A stretch of DNA of 38,817 bases from an uncultured Clostridia bacterium. GTDB lineage: Bacteria; Bacillota; Clostridia; Christensenellales; UBA1242. Below, piece by piece: positions 9,195-17,875 of the stretch. A model generated the notes under the pieces. That model searched no databases. It was not told the origin of the DNA and saw only the letters and a program-made list of their open reading frames with translations. The translations under genes were made by a program, and so were the position numbers. Position 1 is the first letter of the stretch. Each line of letters opens with the position of its first letter. The stretch covers positions 1-38,817 of the forward strand of contig CALNBM010000096.1 in NCBI GenBank assembly GCA_937874195.1. The letters are read 5' to 3'.

Positions 9195-10505
9195 ATGAAT
9201 TTATCACCAAAAGAAATAGTAAAAGAGCTAGACACTTATATCATAGGACAAAGTAAAGCAAAAAAAGCAGTTGCAGTTGCTCTTAGAAATCGTTACAGAA
9301 GAAGTATGATTAATCCAGAACTTCGTGATGAAATAACACCAAAAAACATTATTATGAAAGGTCCAACAGGCGTTGGTAAAACAGAGATTGCAAGAAGGCT
9401 TGCAAAATTTGTTAAAGCACCTTTTATTAAAGTTGAGGCAACTAAATACACTGAAGTTGGTTATGTTGGCAGAGATTGTGAAAGTATGATTCGTGATTTA
9501 GTAGAAGTTTCAATTAGGCTTGTAAAAGAAGAAAAACGCGAAAATGTGACTGATAAAGCTAAAATTAATATTGAACAACGATTAGTTGATATAATTTATC
9601 CAGTAAAAAGGCAAGAATTTCCCGATAAAAACGCTGAAGAATTACGCAAAGAAATTTTAGAAAACATTAAGAATAATAAATATGACAACGAATTGATTGA
9701 AGTTAGTATAACCGAACAGGCAAAACCTATAGGAATTATGCCGGGCATAGGTGGTGATATTGATTTTGGAAATGTTTTAGGAAGTATCTTTCCGCGTTCG
9801 ACTAAAAAACGAAAAGTAACACTTAAAAAAGCTAAAGAATTAATGATGGCAGAAGAGATTGAAAAATTAATTGATAATGATTCTGTTAATGCTGAAGCGA
9901 TTAGACGGGCAGAACAAGAAGGCATTGTGTTTATTGATGAAATTGATAAAATTGCCACAAAAGGTTCACAAAAAGGTCCCGATGTAAGTCGAGAAGGTGT
10001 TCAACGAGATATCCTGCCATTAGTAGAAGGTTCCACTGTAAACACTAAATATGGTACTATTAAAACAGATTATATTCTTTTTATTGCTGCAGGAGCATTC
10101 CATATTAGTAAGATTGAAGATTTAATTCCTGAATTTCAAGGTAGGTTTCCAATTCGCGTGGAATTAGATAGTTTAGATGCTGAAGATTTTTATAAAATTT
10201 TAACTCAACCTAAAAACGCACTTACTATGCAATATGCAGAACTTTTAAAAATTGATAAAGTTAACTTGAAATTCGATAAAGAAGCGCTGCTTGGAATATC
10301 TAGACTTGCCGAAAAAGAAAACGAAACAAACGAAAACTTGGGTGCTAGACGCCTACATTCATTGCTTGAAAATTTATTAGAAGACATCTCTTTTAACGCA
10401 GACGGCAATCATGATATGGTAGATGTTGTTATTGATAAAAACTACGTTGATAGAGCTTTTACTGAATCTAACAAAAAATACGATTTGAGCAAGTATATAA
10501 TTTAA
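9195..10505 (+). CDS. hslU: HslU (ClpY), AAA+ unfoldase of the HslUV protease
   Basis: This is a 436-residue ATPase that unfolds substrates and feeds them to HslV. It shows Walker A GPTGVGKT near residue 55, a VGYVGRDCESMIRDLV pore-loop region, an I-domain of about 110-230, Walker B VFIDEIDKIA near 245, and the sensor-2 motif GARRLHSLLE near 385. The ATG at 9195 is chosen because AGGAGGTG lies 5 nt upstream; the open frame continues to a GTG at 9180. No codY gene follows, unlike many Firmicutes; a HelD-type ATPase follows after 10 nt. Confidence 0.97.
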   Translation: MNLSPKEIVKELDTYIIGQSKAKKAVAVALRNRYRRSMINPELRDEITPKNIIMKGPTGVGKTEIARRLAKFVKAPFIKVEATKYTEVGYVGRDCESMIRDLVEVSIRLVKEEKRENVTDKAKINIEQRLVDIIYPVKRQEFPDKNAEELRKEILENIKNNKYDNELIEVSITEQAKPIGIMPGIGGDIDFGNVLGSIFPRSTKKRKVTLKKAKELMMAEEIEKLIDNDSVNAEAIRRAEQEGIVFIDEIDKIATKGSQKGPDVSREGVQRDILPLVEGSTVNTKYGTIKTDYILFIAAGAFHISKIEDLIPEFQGRFPIRVELDSLDAEDFYKILTQPKNALTMQYAELLKIDKVNLKFDKEALLGISRLAEKENETNENLGARRLHSLLENLLEDISFNADGNHDMVDVVIDKNYVDRAFTESNKKYDLSKYII

Positions 10506-10515
10506 AAGAGATTAT

Positions 10516-12588
10516 ATGAATAAAGCACATTTTGAAATTGAACAGCAATATCTATTAAAAACGCAAAATACATTGTTGGATAAAATTCATTTATCTGATG
10601 CTTTATGTGAGCAATTATCTCAAACTATAAAACTTGAAAACACTAACTATCTTGAATCAATGCGATTTATGAACTTGCAATCATTAGGCGTTGAAACAAT
10701 AAATGAATTAACATATCAACAAAAAAACTTAGATAATTTAATTAAACAAAATGATGAAAATATTAGGCTTAAAAATATATACCAGAAAATGTTTAACAAT
10801 CCATACTTTGCCAGAATTGATGTTAAAATTGCTAATATCATTGAAAATTATTATATTGGTATTCATACTTTAAGTAACAATGATAACAATTCTTTTTTAG
10901 TATTAGATTGGCGCTCTCCAGTGGCAGGACTTTTTTATGACTACGATGCAGGCGATGCAATTATAAAAACTGAAGAAATGTCTTGCGAACTTCTTAATAA
11001 AAGACAGTATAAAATTGAAAACGGCAAATTAGAATATTTTTTTAACACCGATATAACAATTAATGATGAAATACTAAAAGAAACACTTGCAAAATTAACT
11101 AGTTCAAAAATGAAAGCAATAGTACAAACAATTCAAAAAGAACAAAACGCAATTATTAGAAATAATTCGAGCGATAATTTGATTGTTCAAGGGATTGCAG
11201 GTTCAGGAAAAACTTCTGTTGCACTTCATAGAATTGCTTATTTGTTATATAAAAATAGGGATAAAATCAAATCTCATGACATTGCTTTGTTATCTCCAAA
11301 TAAAGCATTTTCATATTATATTTCATCAGTGTTACCAGATTTAGCCGAAGAAGATATTAAAAAATATCAACTAGATGAAATAATGAGAAATGAGCTCAAA
11401 AAAATTGCAATAATTGAAGATAAAATAGACCAAATAGAACGAATAATAAATAAAAATGAAGAAATAATAGATTACAATTTTAAAACATCAAGTGAATGTT
11501 ATGAACTGATAAAAGAATTTGCAAAAACATATATTTCAAATAGTTTTACACCCAAAAATATTGACCTTAATGGTGAAACTATTGAAGCAAATAAAATAGA
11601 TAAATTATTTAACGAAACTTATAGTAATCAAAATATTTTCACAAGAATTTTATGGATAAGCGAGTATATCCTTAGTGAACATTTTTATAATATAACAAAT
11701 AAAAATAAGTTAAATAAATTAAAAGGTTTATTATTAAAAAACCTTTATTCAATGCTGGAAAATAAAAATCCAGTCAAGGCATATAAAGTTTTCCTACACT
11801 CCTTACATAAAGACTTAATCCTTATTAATGGTAGTTTAAAAAATGAAGATGCCTATTTATTGTTGTATTTAAAATATCACATTTTTGGTTTTAAAAAATT
11901 CAATAAAATAAAATATCTAGTTGTTGATGAAATGCAAGACTATTCTTGCGTACAATTTGCAATAATAAACATGCTTTTCGATTGTAAAAAAATATTTCTT
12001 GGTGACTTAGAACAAAGCATAAATCCCGAAAATGGAGTAAGTAATTTACACTTTTTAACAAATCAATTAAAAAATACTGAAATTATTTCACTCAACACTT
12101 CTTTTCGTCCAACAATAGAGATTGCCAATTTATTTAATTATGTTGGCAGTATTACTAATTCAAAAGTTGTAAGCAGAAATGGTGAACAGCCAAAAGTATT
12201 GATAGTAGATAATAAAAGCATAATAAATATAACAATAAATGAAGTTAAAAAACTTGAAAAATATAATACTATTGCTATTATCACGAAAACAAAAAAACAA
12301 GCAAAAAATCTTTATGCTAAATTAAAAGATAAAATACCTGTGCATTTGATTGATAATTCTAATAAAACTTATGAAGGTTCAGTGTGTATACTTTCAGCAT
12401 ACGCAAGTAAGGGTTTAGAATTTGACGCAGTGATAGCTTATGATGTTTCTAAAAGCAATTATAATAATAAAGTTGATAACAATTTATTATATATCACATT
12501 ATCTCGTGCACTTCACCATATTTCACTTATATCAAAAGATGAGTTAAATATTAAATTAAAAGACTATTTTGCTTTACAAAACACCTAA
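10516..12588 (+). CDS. helD: HelD-type UvrD-family ATPase (RNA polymerase recycling)
   Basis: This 690-residue SF1 motor has Walker A GIAGSGKTS at residues 226-234 and VVDEMQDYS as Walker B near 475. Later motifs are LGDLEQSI, a TSFRPT motif and YASKGLEFDAV, with LLYITLSRALH near the end. The N-terminal 200 residues carry an alpha-helical coiled region and the signature YFARIDV, YIGIHTL and DWRSPVAGLFY. That signature separates HelD from UvrD/PcrA. HelD proteins displace stalled RNA polymerase from DNA; this is family knowledge. The gap to hslU is 10 nt without a terminator, so read-through is likely. The ribosome binding site is weak. Confidence 0.9.
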   Translation: MNKAHFEIEQQYLLKTQNTLLDKIHLSDALCEQLSQTIKLENTNYLESMRFMNLQSLGVETINELTYQQKNLDNLIKQNDENIRLKNIYQKMFNNPYFARIDVKIANIIENYYIGIHTLSNNDNNSFLVLDWRSPVAGLFYDYDAGDAIIKTEEMSCELLNKRQYKIENGKLEYFFNTDITINDEILKETLAKLTSSKMKAIVQTIQKEQNAIIRNNSSDNLIVQGIAGSGKTSVALHRIAYLLYKNRDKIKSHDIALLSPNKAFSYYISSVLPDLAEEDIKKYQLDEIMRNELKKIAIIEDKIDQIERIINKNEEIIDYNFKTSSECYELIKEFAKTYISNSFTPKNIDLNGETIEANKIDKLFNETYSNQNIFTRILWISEYILSEHFYNITNKNKLNKLKGLLLKNLYSMLENKNPVKAYKVFLHSLHKDLILINGSLKNEDAYLLLYLKYHIFGFKKFNKIKYLVVDEMQDYSCVQFAIINMLFDCKKIFLGDLEQSINPENGVSNLHFLTNQLKNTEIISLNTSFRPTIEIANLFNYVGSITNSKVVSRNGEQPKVLIVDNKSIINITINEVKKLEKYNTIAIITKTKKQAKNLYAKLKDKIPVHLIDNSNKTYEGSVCILSAYASKGLEFDAVIAYDVSKSNYNNKVDNNLLYITLSRALHHISLISKDELNIKLKDYFALQNT

Positions 12589-12662
12589 TTAAAAAGTATA
12601 ATTAAATAAGCATGGTGCAGAATTTTTTTATTTTTATTAAAATTTTTTTGTATGTAACTTAG

Positions 12663-12692
12663 CGAATTATGTCGTTAAATAGTTCGTTTTTT
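12663..12692 (+). terminator. Terminator-like hairpin just before hisS
   Basis: CGAATTA (12663-12669) pairs with TAGTTCG (12680-12686), with one T-G pair and a 10-nt loop, and is followed by six T residues. The T-run ends 11 nt before the hisS ATG. It could terminate the hslVU-helD transcript or attenuate hisS. The 115-nt gap is too short for a T-box and lacks its motifs. Confidence 0.4.
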
Positions 12693-12703
12693 AAGAGGTT
12701 TTT

Positions 12704-13939
12704 ATGATAAATATACCAAAAGGCACAAAAGATGTTTTGCCACAAGAAAGTTTTAAGTGGCAACAAATTCGTAGAAATATTGAACAAATTGCCAAAATCT
12801 ATAATTTAAAAGAAATAACCACACCAGTATTTGAACATACTGAGTTGTTTGTTCGTGGAGTGGGTGAGAGTACTGATATTGTTAATAAAGAAATGTACAC
12901 ATTTTTAGATAAAGGAAACAGAAGTCTAACTCTTCGTCCTGAAGGCACGGCGCCTGTGGTGAGAAGTTTTATTGAAAATGGAATGTTTAATAACGCAATG
13001 CCTATTAAATTATTTTATTTAACTCCTAGTTTTAGGTATGAAAAACCGCAAAGTGGTAGACTTAGACAACACACTCAATTTGGTGTGGAAATTTTTGGAC
13101 CTGATAGTTATCTTGCAGATGGTGAAGCGATATTAATAATGGATAGTTTTTATAAAAGTTTATCACTATCGCCAACTTTTGTGCTAAACACAATTGGTTG
13201 TGAAGAGGATAGAAAAAGTTTTAAAGCAGCTTTTAAAAAATATGTTGAACCAAAAATTCACGAGTATTGCACCGATTGTAAACGCAGATACCATCAAAAT
13301 CCATTAAGAATGTTGGATTGTAAATCCAGCACTTGCAAAAAATTAGTTGAAGATGCACCAAAATTGTCTCAGTTTCTATGTGATAAGTGCAGTAATTCCT
13401 TTAATAATTTAAAAAACTTACTTACTCAATTAAAAATAAACTTTATTGAAAATAATAAGCTTGTAAGAGGTTTTGACTATTACACTGGAGTGGTTTTTGA
13501 AGTAATACTGGAAGGCGTTGATTATGCAATGGGCGGTGGGGGAAGATATAACAACTTAGTTGAAGAACTTGGTGGCAATCCAACAGCTGTTGTTGGATTT
13601 GGTATTGGCATAGAGCGAGTATTACTATATCTAGAAAATAATAATATAGATGTTTTTAAAGAAGACAAACCAAATATTTATATAGCTTCGGCAACTGAAA
13701 ATATGACATACATTTTCAAATTTGTAGAAGATTTACGATTAAACGGTATTGCATGTGAATTTGATAAAATGGATAGAAGTTTAAAAGCACAATTTAAGTA
13801 TGCGGATAAACTTGAAGTAGACTATGTTTTAGTTATAGGTGATGATGAAATAAACTCTAAAATTTTCACACTTAAAAATATGAAGACTGGTGAACATTCA
13901 AAATTTACAAAAGATGAATTAATAGCTAAATTGAAATGA
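12704..13939 (+). CDS. hisS: Histidyl-tRNA synthetase
   Basis: The product has 411 residues, typical for bacterial class II HisRS, which charges tRNA-His. Motif 1 (ITTPVFEHTELFVRGVG), motif 2 (FRYEKPQSGRLRQHTQFG) and motif 3 (GFGIGIERVLLYLE) are all readable. So is the His-specific RGFDYYTGVVFE. A zinc-ribbon-like insertion with CTDCKRRY and CDKCSN lies around 185-230. The C-terminal anticodon-binding domain begins near 325. SD AAGAGG precedes the ATG. A thioredoxin gene follows after 13 nt. Confidence 0.97.
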   Translation: MINIPKGTKDVLPQESFKWQQIRRNIEQIAKIYNLKEITTPVFEHTELFVRGVGESTDIVNKEMYTFLDKGNRSLTLRPEGTAPVVRSFIENGMFNNAMPIKLFYLTPSFRYEKPQSGRLRQHTQFGVEIFGPDSYLADGEAILIMDSFYKSLSLSPTFVLNTIGCEEDRKSFKAAFKKYVEPKIHEYCTDCKRRYHQNPLRMLDCKSSTCKKLVEDAPKLSQFLCDKCSNSFNNLKNLLTQLKINFIENNKLVRGFDYYTGVVFEVILEGVDYAMGGGGRYNNLVEELGGNPTAVVGFGIGIERVLLYLENNNIDVFKEDKPNIYIASATENMTYIFKFVEDLRLNGIACEFDKMDRSLKAQFKYADKLEVDYVLVIGDDEINSKIFTLKNMKTGEHSKFTKDELIAKLK

Positions 13940-13952
13940 AAGGAAAACATTA

Positions 13953-14285
13953 ATGGATAACAAAACTTTTGAAAACTTAACAAAACAGCAATTTGATGAC
14001 CTTATTAAAGGCAAAGAACTTGTGTTATTAGAATTTTTTGGAACTTGGTGTATGCCTTGTAAAATGGTGGCAAAAATATTAGATAGAATTAAAGAAGAGC
14101 GAAGCGATTTCAAATTGATTATGTTAGATATTGATAAAAATTTAAGTCTTGCAAAAGAATTTTCTGTTCTTACAGTGCCATCTTTTCTGGTATTTAAAAA
14201 TGGTAAAGAAGTAGAAAAAATGGTAGGATTTAGGCAATATAATCAAATTAATGATGCATTAAACAAACATAAAAATAATGATTAG
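13953..14285 (+). CDS. Thioredoxin-family protein with a CMPC active site
   Basis: This is a single thioredoxin fold of 110 residues with no signal peptide, so it is probably cytoplasmic. The active site FFGTWCMPCKMVAKIL has Met in place of the usual Gly of CGPC. The cis-Pro motif TVPSFLVFKNG and the closing MVGFRQYNQINDAL are present. Thioredoxins keep protein thiols reduced; the altered dipeptide may shift the redox potential (inference). It has an AAAGGA ribosome binding site and lies between hisS and iscS. The short gaps on both sides suggest co-transcription with the Fe-S cluster genes. Confidence 0.85.
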   Translation: MDNKTFENLTKQQFDDLIKGKELVLLEFFGTWCMPCKMVAKILDRIKEERSDFKLIMLDIDKNLSLAKEFSVLTVPSFLVFKNGKEVEKMVGFRQYNQINDALNKHKNND

Positions 14286-14325
14286 TGATAAAGAATTTTA
14301 TTCTTCATTAATCAAGGAGGAATAA

Positions 14326-15492
14326 TTGAGAAAAATATATTTAGATAATTCAGCAACAACTCCATTAAACGGTGAAGTTTTAAATGCAATGTTGCCATAT
14401 TTTACCAATGTATATGGAAATAGCAACAGTATTCATGGCTTTGGTCGTGAGTCAAGAGCGGGGGTTGATAATGCCAGAGATATTATTGCAAAAGCAATAA
14501 AAGCTGATAAGATGGAAGTGTTTTTCACTTGTGGTGGAACAGAAGCAAACAATTGGGCACTTAAAGGTGTGGCTTACGCAAACCAAAAGAAAGGCAAACA
14601 TATTATAACTTCTCAAATTGAACATCCTAGTATTATCGAAACTTGTAAAAATTTGGAGTACGAAGGATTTGAAGTAACTTATTTGCCAGTGGACAAGTAT
14701 GGCTTAGTGGATTTAAAAGATTTAATTAGCGCACTTAGAAAAGATACTATTTTAGTTTCAATTATGTCAGCAAATAACGAAGTTGGTACTATTCAAAATA
14801 TTAAAGCAATTGGAGAAACAGTAAAGCATTACGACGCATATTTTCACACAGATGCAGTGCAGGCATTCAGTACAGTGCAGTTTGATGTTAAAGATATGTG
14901 TATTGATTTAATGACAATTTCTGCTCATAAATTCAACGGTCCCAAAGGAATTGGAGCGTTGTATGTTAGAAAAGGAGTTGCAATAAAAAAATTTATTCAC
15001 GGTGGCGAACAAGAAATGGGCAAACGAGGAGGTACTACTAATGTTCCAGCAGTTGTAGGATTTGGAAAAGCTGTTGAAGTGTTAGAAGAAAATCTTAATG
15101 CATATAAGAGTAAAATCAACGAAACCGCCACTTATTTTATAAAAAAACTTGAATACACAATTCCTGAAATCGAATTTAATGGTCATCCAACTCAAAAAAA
15201 TACTTCTATCATTAATGTTACTTTTAAATATATTGAAGGTGAAAGTATACTTATGCTTCTTGATATGGATGGTGTGGCGGTGTCTACCGGTTCCGCGTGT
15301 GCATCAGGTTCACTCGAAAAGAGCCATGTTTTAAAAGCAATGGGCAAAAGTCATGAAAGCATTAACGGTGCGATTCGCTTTTCATTTTCACCAGATATTA
15401 CTAAAGATGATGTTGATTATGTTATAGAAAAATTAAAACTTATTGTCGAAAAATTAAGATATATGAGCCCGTTAAAACCAAAGAAAAAATAG
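14326..15492 (+). CDS. iscS: Cysteine desulfurase (IscS/NifS type)
   Basis: This 388-residue PLP enzyme takes sulfur from cysteine for Fe-S cluster assembly. It shows YLDNSATTP at the N-terminus, GGTEANNW, the cofactor motif HTDAVQ, the PLP lysine K202 in SAHKFNGPKG, and the catalytic C325 in TGSACASGSLEKSHVL. That loop length fits the class I (IscS/NifS) group. The start is TTG at 14326, preceded by AAGGAGG at optimal spacing; no better ATG exists. iscU follows 11 nt downstream. Thioredoxin lies upstream. Confidence 0.95.
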   Translation: MRKIYLDNSATTPLNGEVLNAMLPYFTNVYGNSNSIHGFGRESRAGVDNARDIIAKAIKADKMEVFFTCGGTEANNWALKGVAYANQKKGKHIITSQIEHPSIIETCKNLEYEGFEVTYLPVDKYGLVDLKDLISALRKDTILVSIMSANNEVGTIQNIKAIGETVKHYDAYFHTDAVQAFSTVQFDVKDMCIDLMTISAHKFNGPKGIGALYVRKGVAIKKFIHGGEQEMGKRGGTTNVPAVVGFGKAVEVLEENLNAYKSKINETATYFIKKLEYTIPEIEFNGHPTQKNTSIINVTFKYIEGESILMLLDMDGVAVSTGSACASGSLEKSHVLKAMGKSHESINGAIRFSFSPDITKDDVDYVIEKLKLIVEKLRYMSPLKPKKK

Positions 15493-15503
15493 GAGAAATG
15501 TGA

Positions 15504-15877
15504 GTGTATAACGAAAAAGTTATTGAAATATTTAAAAATCCAAAAAATGTAGGCGCATTAGCAGATGCAAACGCAGTTGGGCAAGTTGGAAATTCTTCTT
15601 GTGGCGATATCATGAAACTTTATTTGAAAATAATAATGATGATATTATTGAAAATGCCACATTTGAAACTTTTGGCTGTGCTGCTGCTGTTGTTTCATCA
15701 TCTGTTGCCACTGAAATTATTAAAGGTAAATCTATTAACGAAGCATTGAATCTGAATAATCAAGAAATAATTGAATATCTTGGTGGACTTCCTACTTCTA
15801 AAATTCATTGTAGCGTGCTTGCTAAAGAAGCAATAACAAAAGCAGTGAATGATTATAAGAAAAATAAATCAAAATAA
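15504..15877 (+). pseudogene. iscU: IscU/NifU-type Fe-S scaffold gene, broken by a one-base frameshift
   Basis: Two overlapping frames together encode one complete IscU scaffold. The first frame starts at GTG 15504 (AGGAG upstream) and gives VIEIFKNPKNVGAL and NSSCGDIMKLYLK. The rest, ATFETFGCAAAVVSSS to IHCSVLAKEAI, is read in the -1 frame and ends at 15877. All three cluster-binding cysteines are present when the frames are joined. The break lies at the A-run 15627-15630: one extra A would restore a protein of about 124 residues. A single missing base in a homopolymer may be a sequencing or assembly error; the alternative is a recent inactivation. IscU receives sulfur from IscS, encoded just upstream. 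Confidence 0.85.
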
Positions 15878-15930
15878 TTCTTATAGGCTTTCCTTATAAA
15901 ATTAAATATATAATTTTATTTATATACTTT

Positions 15931-15963
15931 GTTAGGATTATTATTATTCTAACTTTTTTTTTT
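15931..15963 (+). terminator. Terminator of the hisS-iscU gene group
   Basis: GTTAGGAT (15931-15938) pairs with ATTCTAAC (15946-15953), with one G-T pair and a 7-nt loop, then a run of ten T residues. It lies about 55 nt after the iscU stop. Confidence 0.7.
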
Positions 15964-16110
15964 GTGCAATTTTTTAAGTAAATAATAAAAAGATAAAATC
16001 TATCATTATATTTAATAGCGAACAATGTATAAATTTGAAAAATAAACAAATAATATAAATAACATTTTAATGTCGAATTAAAGTATTAGTGAATTAATAA
16101 GGGGAGAATT

Positions 16111-16239
16111 ATGAAAGACTATATGAATATTGCGCTTGGAGTTGTTATTGGAATATTGATTGCGTCCAACTCAGAAAAAGCTCAAGAAATGGTTGATAAA
16201 GGGAAAAAAACAATTAAAGAACAAGTGAATAAACTTTAA
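16111..16239 (+). CDS. Small membrane peptide (42 aa), YtxH-like
   Basis: ATG at 16111 follows a good ribosome binding site (GGGGAG). The product has one hydrophobic segment (residues 6-19, IALGVVIGILIA) and an amphipathic, Lys/Glu-rich tail of about 20 residues. This layout resembles short YtxH-type proteins, which is a resemblance only. An intrinsic terminator follows 16 nt after the stop, so it forms its own small transcription unit. The ribosome binding site, terminator and protein-like composition together make it a credible gene. Confidence 0.65.
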   Translation: MKDYMNIALGVVIGILIASNSEKAQEMVDKGKKTIKEQVNKL

Positions 16240-16255
16240 ATAAGTGTAAAAAATA

Positions 16256-16283
16256 AAATGCTAGATAAAATTCTAGCATTTTT
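16256..16283 (+). terminator. Terminator after the 42-aa peptide gene
   Basis: AAATGCTAGA (16256-16265) and TCTAGCATTT (16272-16281) form a 10-bp stem with a 6-nt loop, followed by T residues. Its A-rich left arm means it might work in both directions. Confidence 0.85.
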
Positions 16284-16359
16284 AAAGTGGTTTTTTAAGT
16301 AAATAAAAAAAATGTGCTTTTTGTTTTGCTTAGTTAAAAAATATATGTTATTATTTTAT

Positions 16360-16785
16360 ATGGATAATTCATATTATAAAATAATGGCGTTAGATTACGG
16401 CGACACTCGAATTGGAATTGCTTTAAGTGATTTAACTCGCATAATTGCAGGTGGTTACGAAAATTACAAACGCGTAAGTTTAGAGACAGATTTAAATCAT
16501 ATTAAAGATATTATTATTGCCAATAATGTTAAAAAACTTATTATTGGACTACCCTTAAATATGAATGGCCAGGACAGTAATCAATCTATCAAAACTAGAG
16601 AGTTTGCAAAAGAAATAGAAAAAAAGTTGAATATAATTCCAGAGTTTTATGATGAAAGATTGACATCTAAGTTGGCGGAGAAAGTGTTAATATCTGCTAA
16701 TATTTCAAGGGAAAAACGCAAAAATTTAGTTGATAAAATGTCCGCTACAATAATTTTACAAAATTATTTAGACACTAAAAATTAA
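16360..16785 (+). CDS. ruvX: RuvX/YqgF family pre-16S rRNA nuclease
   Basis: The chosen start at 16360 gives 141 residues, the normal size; the frame is open from 16312, but the extra residues are hydrophobic and unlike the family. Seen are MALDYGDTRIGIALSD with the first catalytic Asp, KLIIGLPLNMNGQDS, FYDERLTSKLAEKVL and VDKMSATIILQNYL with the last catalytic Asp. This RNase H-fold family processes the 5' end of 16S rRNA and was first named a Holliday junction resolvase. No clear ribosome binding site precedes this ATG, and 16384 is an alternative. The DUF1292 gene follows after 10 nt, as in many Firmicutes. Confidence 0.88.
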   Translation: MDNSYYKIMALDYGDTRIGIALSDLTRIIAGGYENYKRVSLETDLNHIKDIIIANNVKKLIIGLPLNMNGQDSNQSIKTREFAKEIEKKLNIIPEFYDERLTSKLAEKVLISANISREKRKNLVDKMSATIILQNYLDTKN

Positions 16786-16795
16786 GGAGAGGGAA

Positions 16796-17113
16796 ATGGC
16801 TGAAAAGAATGAAAAGAATCCAATAGATGTAATTTTAGACGAAAACAACAACGAAAATGTTAAATTATACGATGAGAAAAATAATTGTGTTGAATTTGAA
16901 CAAATTGCAGTAATTCCTATTGATGAAAAGGTATATGTTATTATGCGTCCTGTTTCAGGTATCGAAGGAATTGCCGAAGACGAAGCATTGGTTTTTGGTA
17001 TTGAAGAAGTTGATGAGGAAGACTGTTTAATAGTAGTTGATGATGACAGTATTGTTGATCAAGTTTTTACTAATTATTATGAGTTACTGAAAGCTGAAGG
17101 TATAGAAGTTTAA
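16796..17113 (+). CDS. DUF1292 family protein (YrzB-like)
   Basis: The product is a 105-residue acidic protein with the repeating strand pattern of DUF1292 (YrzB): VKLYDEKNNCVEFEQIAVI, then KVYVIMRPVSG, then EALVFGIEEVDEEDCLIVV. The function of this family is unknown. It is found next to ruvX (yrrK) in Bacillota, usually with alaS and ireB, which are not in this window. SD AAGGAGAGGG is strong. No signal or membrane segment is seen. Confidence 0.88.
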   Translation: MAEKNEKNPIDVILDENNNENVKLYDEKNNCVEFEQIAVIPIDEKVYVIMRPVSGIEGIAEDEALVFGIEEVDEEDCLIVVDDDSIVDQVFTNYYELLKAEGIEV

Positions 17114-17280
17114 CCTTTTATATTATTTTTCACAGTAAATATAATTTTAGAACCTATTTTGTTTAACTAAACCTATTTTTTTTTAAAAATGCAATTTTTT
17201 GTGCCTAAAATAATGCAAAAATTTTTTTAATTGATTTATATTTACTTATACACAATAATGTTTGTAATTTAAATTGATAC

Positions 17281-17309
17281 TTGCAAAAAATCAAAAAATA
17301 TGGTAAAAT
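17281..17309 (+). promoter_or_regulatory. rnpB promoter
   Basis: TTGCAA (17281-17286), 17 nt, TAAAAT (17304-17309). The predicted start at about 17316 coincides with the first base of the RNA's P1 helix. Confidence 0.75.
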
Positions 17310-17315
17310 ACTATT

Positions 17316-17644
17316 GTTAGATACAGATGTGGTTGCAAAGATTTATTCTTTGAGGAAAGTCCGAACATTATAGAACAGGATGCCAGTTAACGGCTGGTGA
17401 AGGCAACTTTAAGGATAGTGCAACAGAAAATTACCGCTTGATTTTATCAAGTAAGGTTGAAAAAGTGAGGTAAGAGCTCACTATTGCTGTAAGTAATTAT
17501 AGCAATGTGTAAACCCCATCCAATGCAAGACTGAGAAGCATACGCTGTTCGCTAGTTTCTCGATTCGTCGCATGAGATTATTGGCAACAATAATCCTAGA
17601 TAGATAACCACTTAAAACAGAATTCGGCTTACGAGTATTCTAAC
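17316..17644 (+). ncRNA. rnpB: RNase P RNA
   Basis: The catalytic RNA of RNase P trims 5' leaders from pre-tRNAs. Universal core elements are all present in order: GAGGAAAGTCCGAAC near 17352, then CAGGATGCCAG, ACAGAAAATTACCGC near 17422, GTGAGGTAAGAGCTCAC and AACCCCATCC. They are followed by AGATAGATAACCACT and ACAGAATTCGGCTTACG near the 3' end. The first nine bases (GTTAGATAC) pair with GTATTCTAAC at the end to form P1 (one bulge). The length of about 329 nt is at the shorter end for bacteria and the arrangement looks type A-like. Confidence 0.97.
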
Positions 17645-17650
17645 ATAAAT

Positions 17651-17685
17651 ATAACACTTGATTTTTCAAGTGTTATATTTTTTTA
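17651..17685 (+). terminator. rnpB terminator
   Basis: ATAACACTTGA (17651-17661) and TCAAGTGTTAT (17666-17676) form a perfect 11-bp stem with a TTTT loop, followed by a T-rich run. Between it and sigK (17686-17875) I see only AT-rich sequence and the possible promoter noted under sigK. Confidence 0.9.
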
Positions 17686-17875
17686 TAGATTATAATTCAT
17701 TACATGAAAAAAATACATTTTTTAGATATCTAAATACTTATCAATCATTTGCAAGCAATATTAATATTATTTAATCTTAAAATATAATATATAAAAACAA
17801 TTTTTTAGTGTACAAGCAAAATATAACAACTTTCGACATATATTATTTAAACGAAAAATTTAGGGTAGGTGTTAT

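Noticed and set aside
12589..12703. T-box leader for hisS
   Set aside because: The gap is about 115 nt, and I see no AG-bulge, T-box sequence or antiterminator.
15621..15640. Programmed -1 frameshift in iscU
   Set aside because: There is no proper heptameric slippery site or following pseudoknot, and IscU needs no such control in known systems. A missing base is simpler.
15504..15749. Separate 81-residue protein ending LLTKH
   Set aside because: Only its first 42 residues resemble IscU; the rest is out-of-frame reading of the same gene after the A-run deletion.
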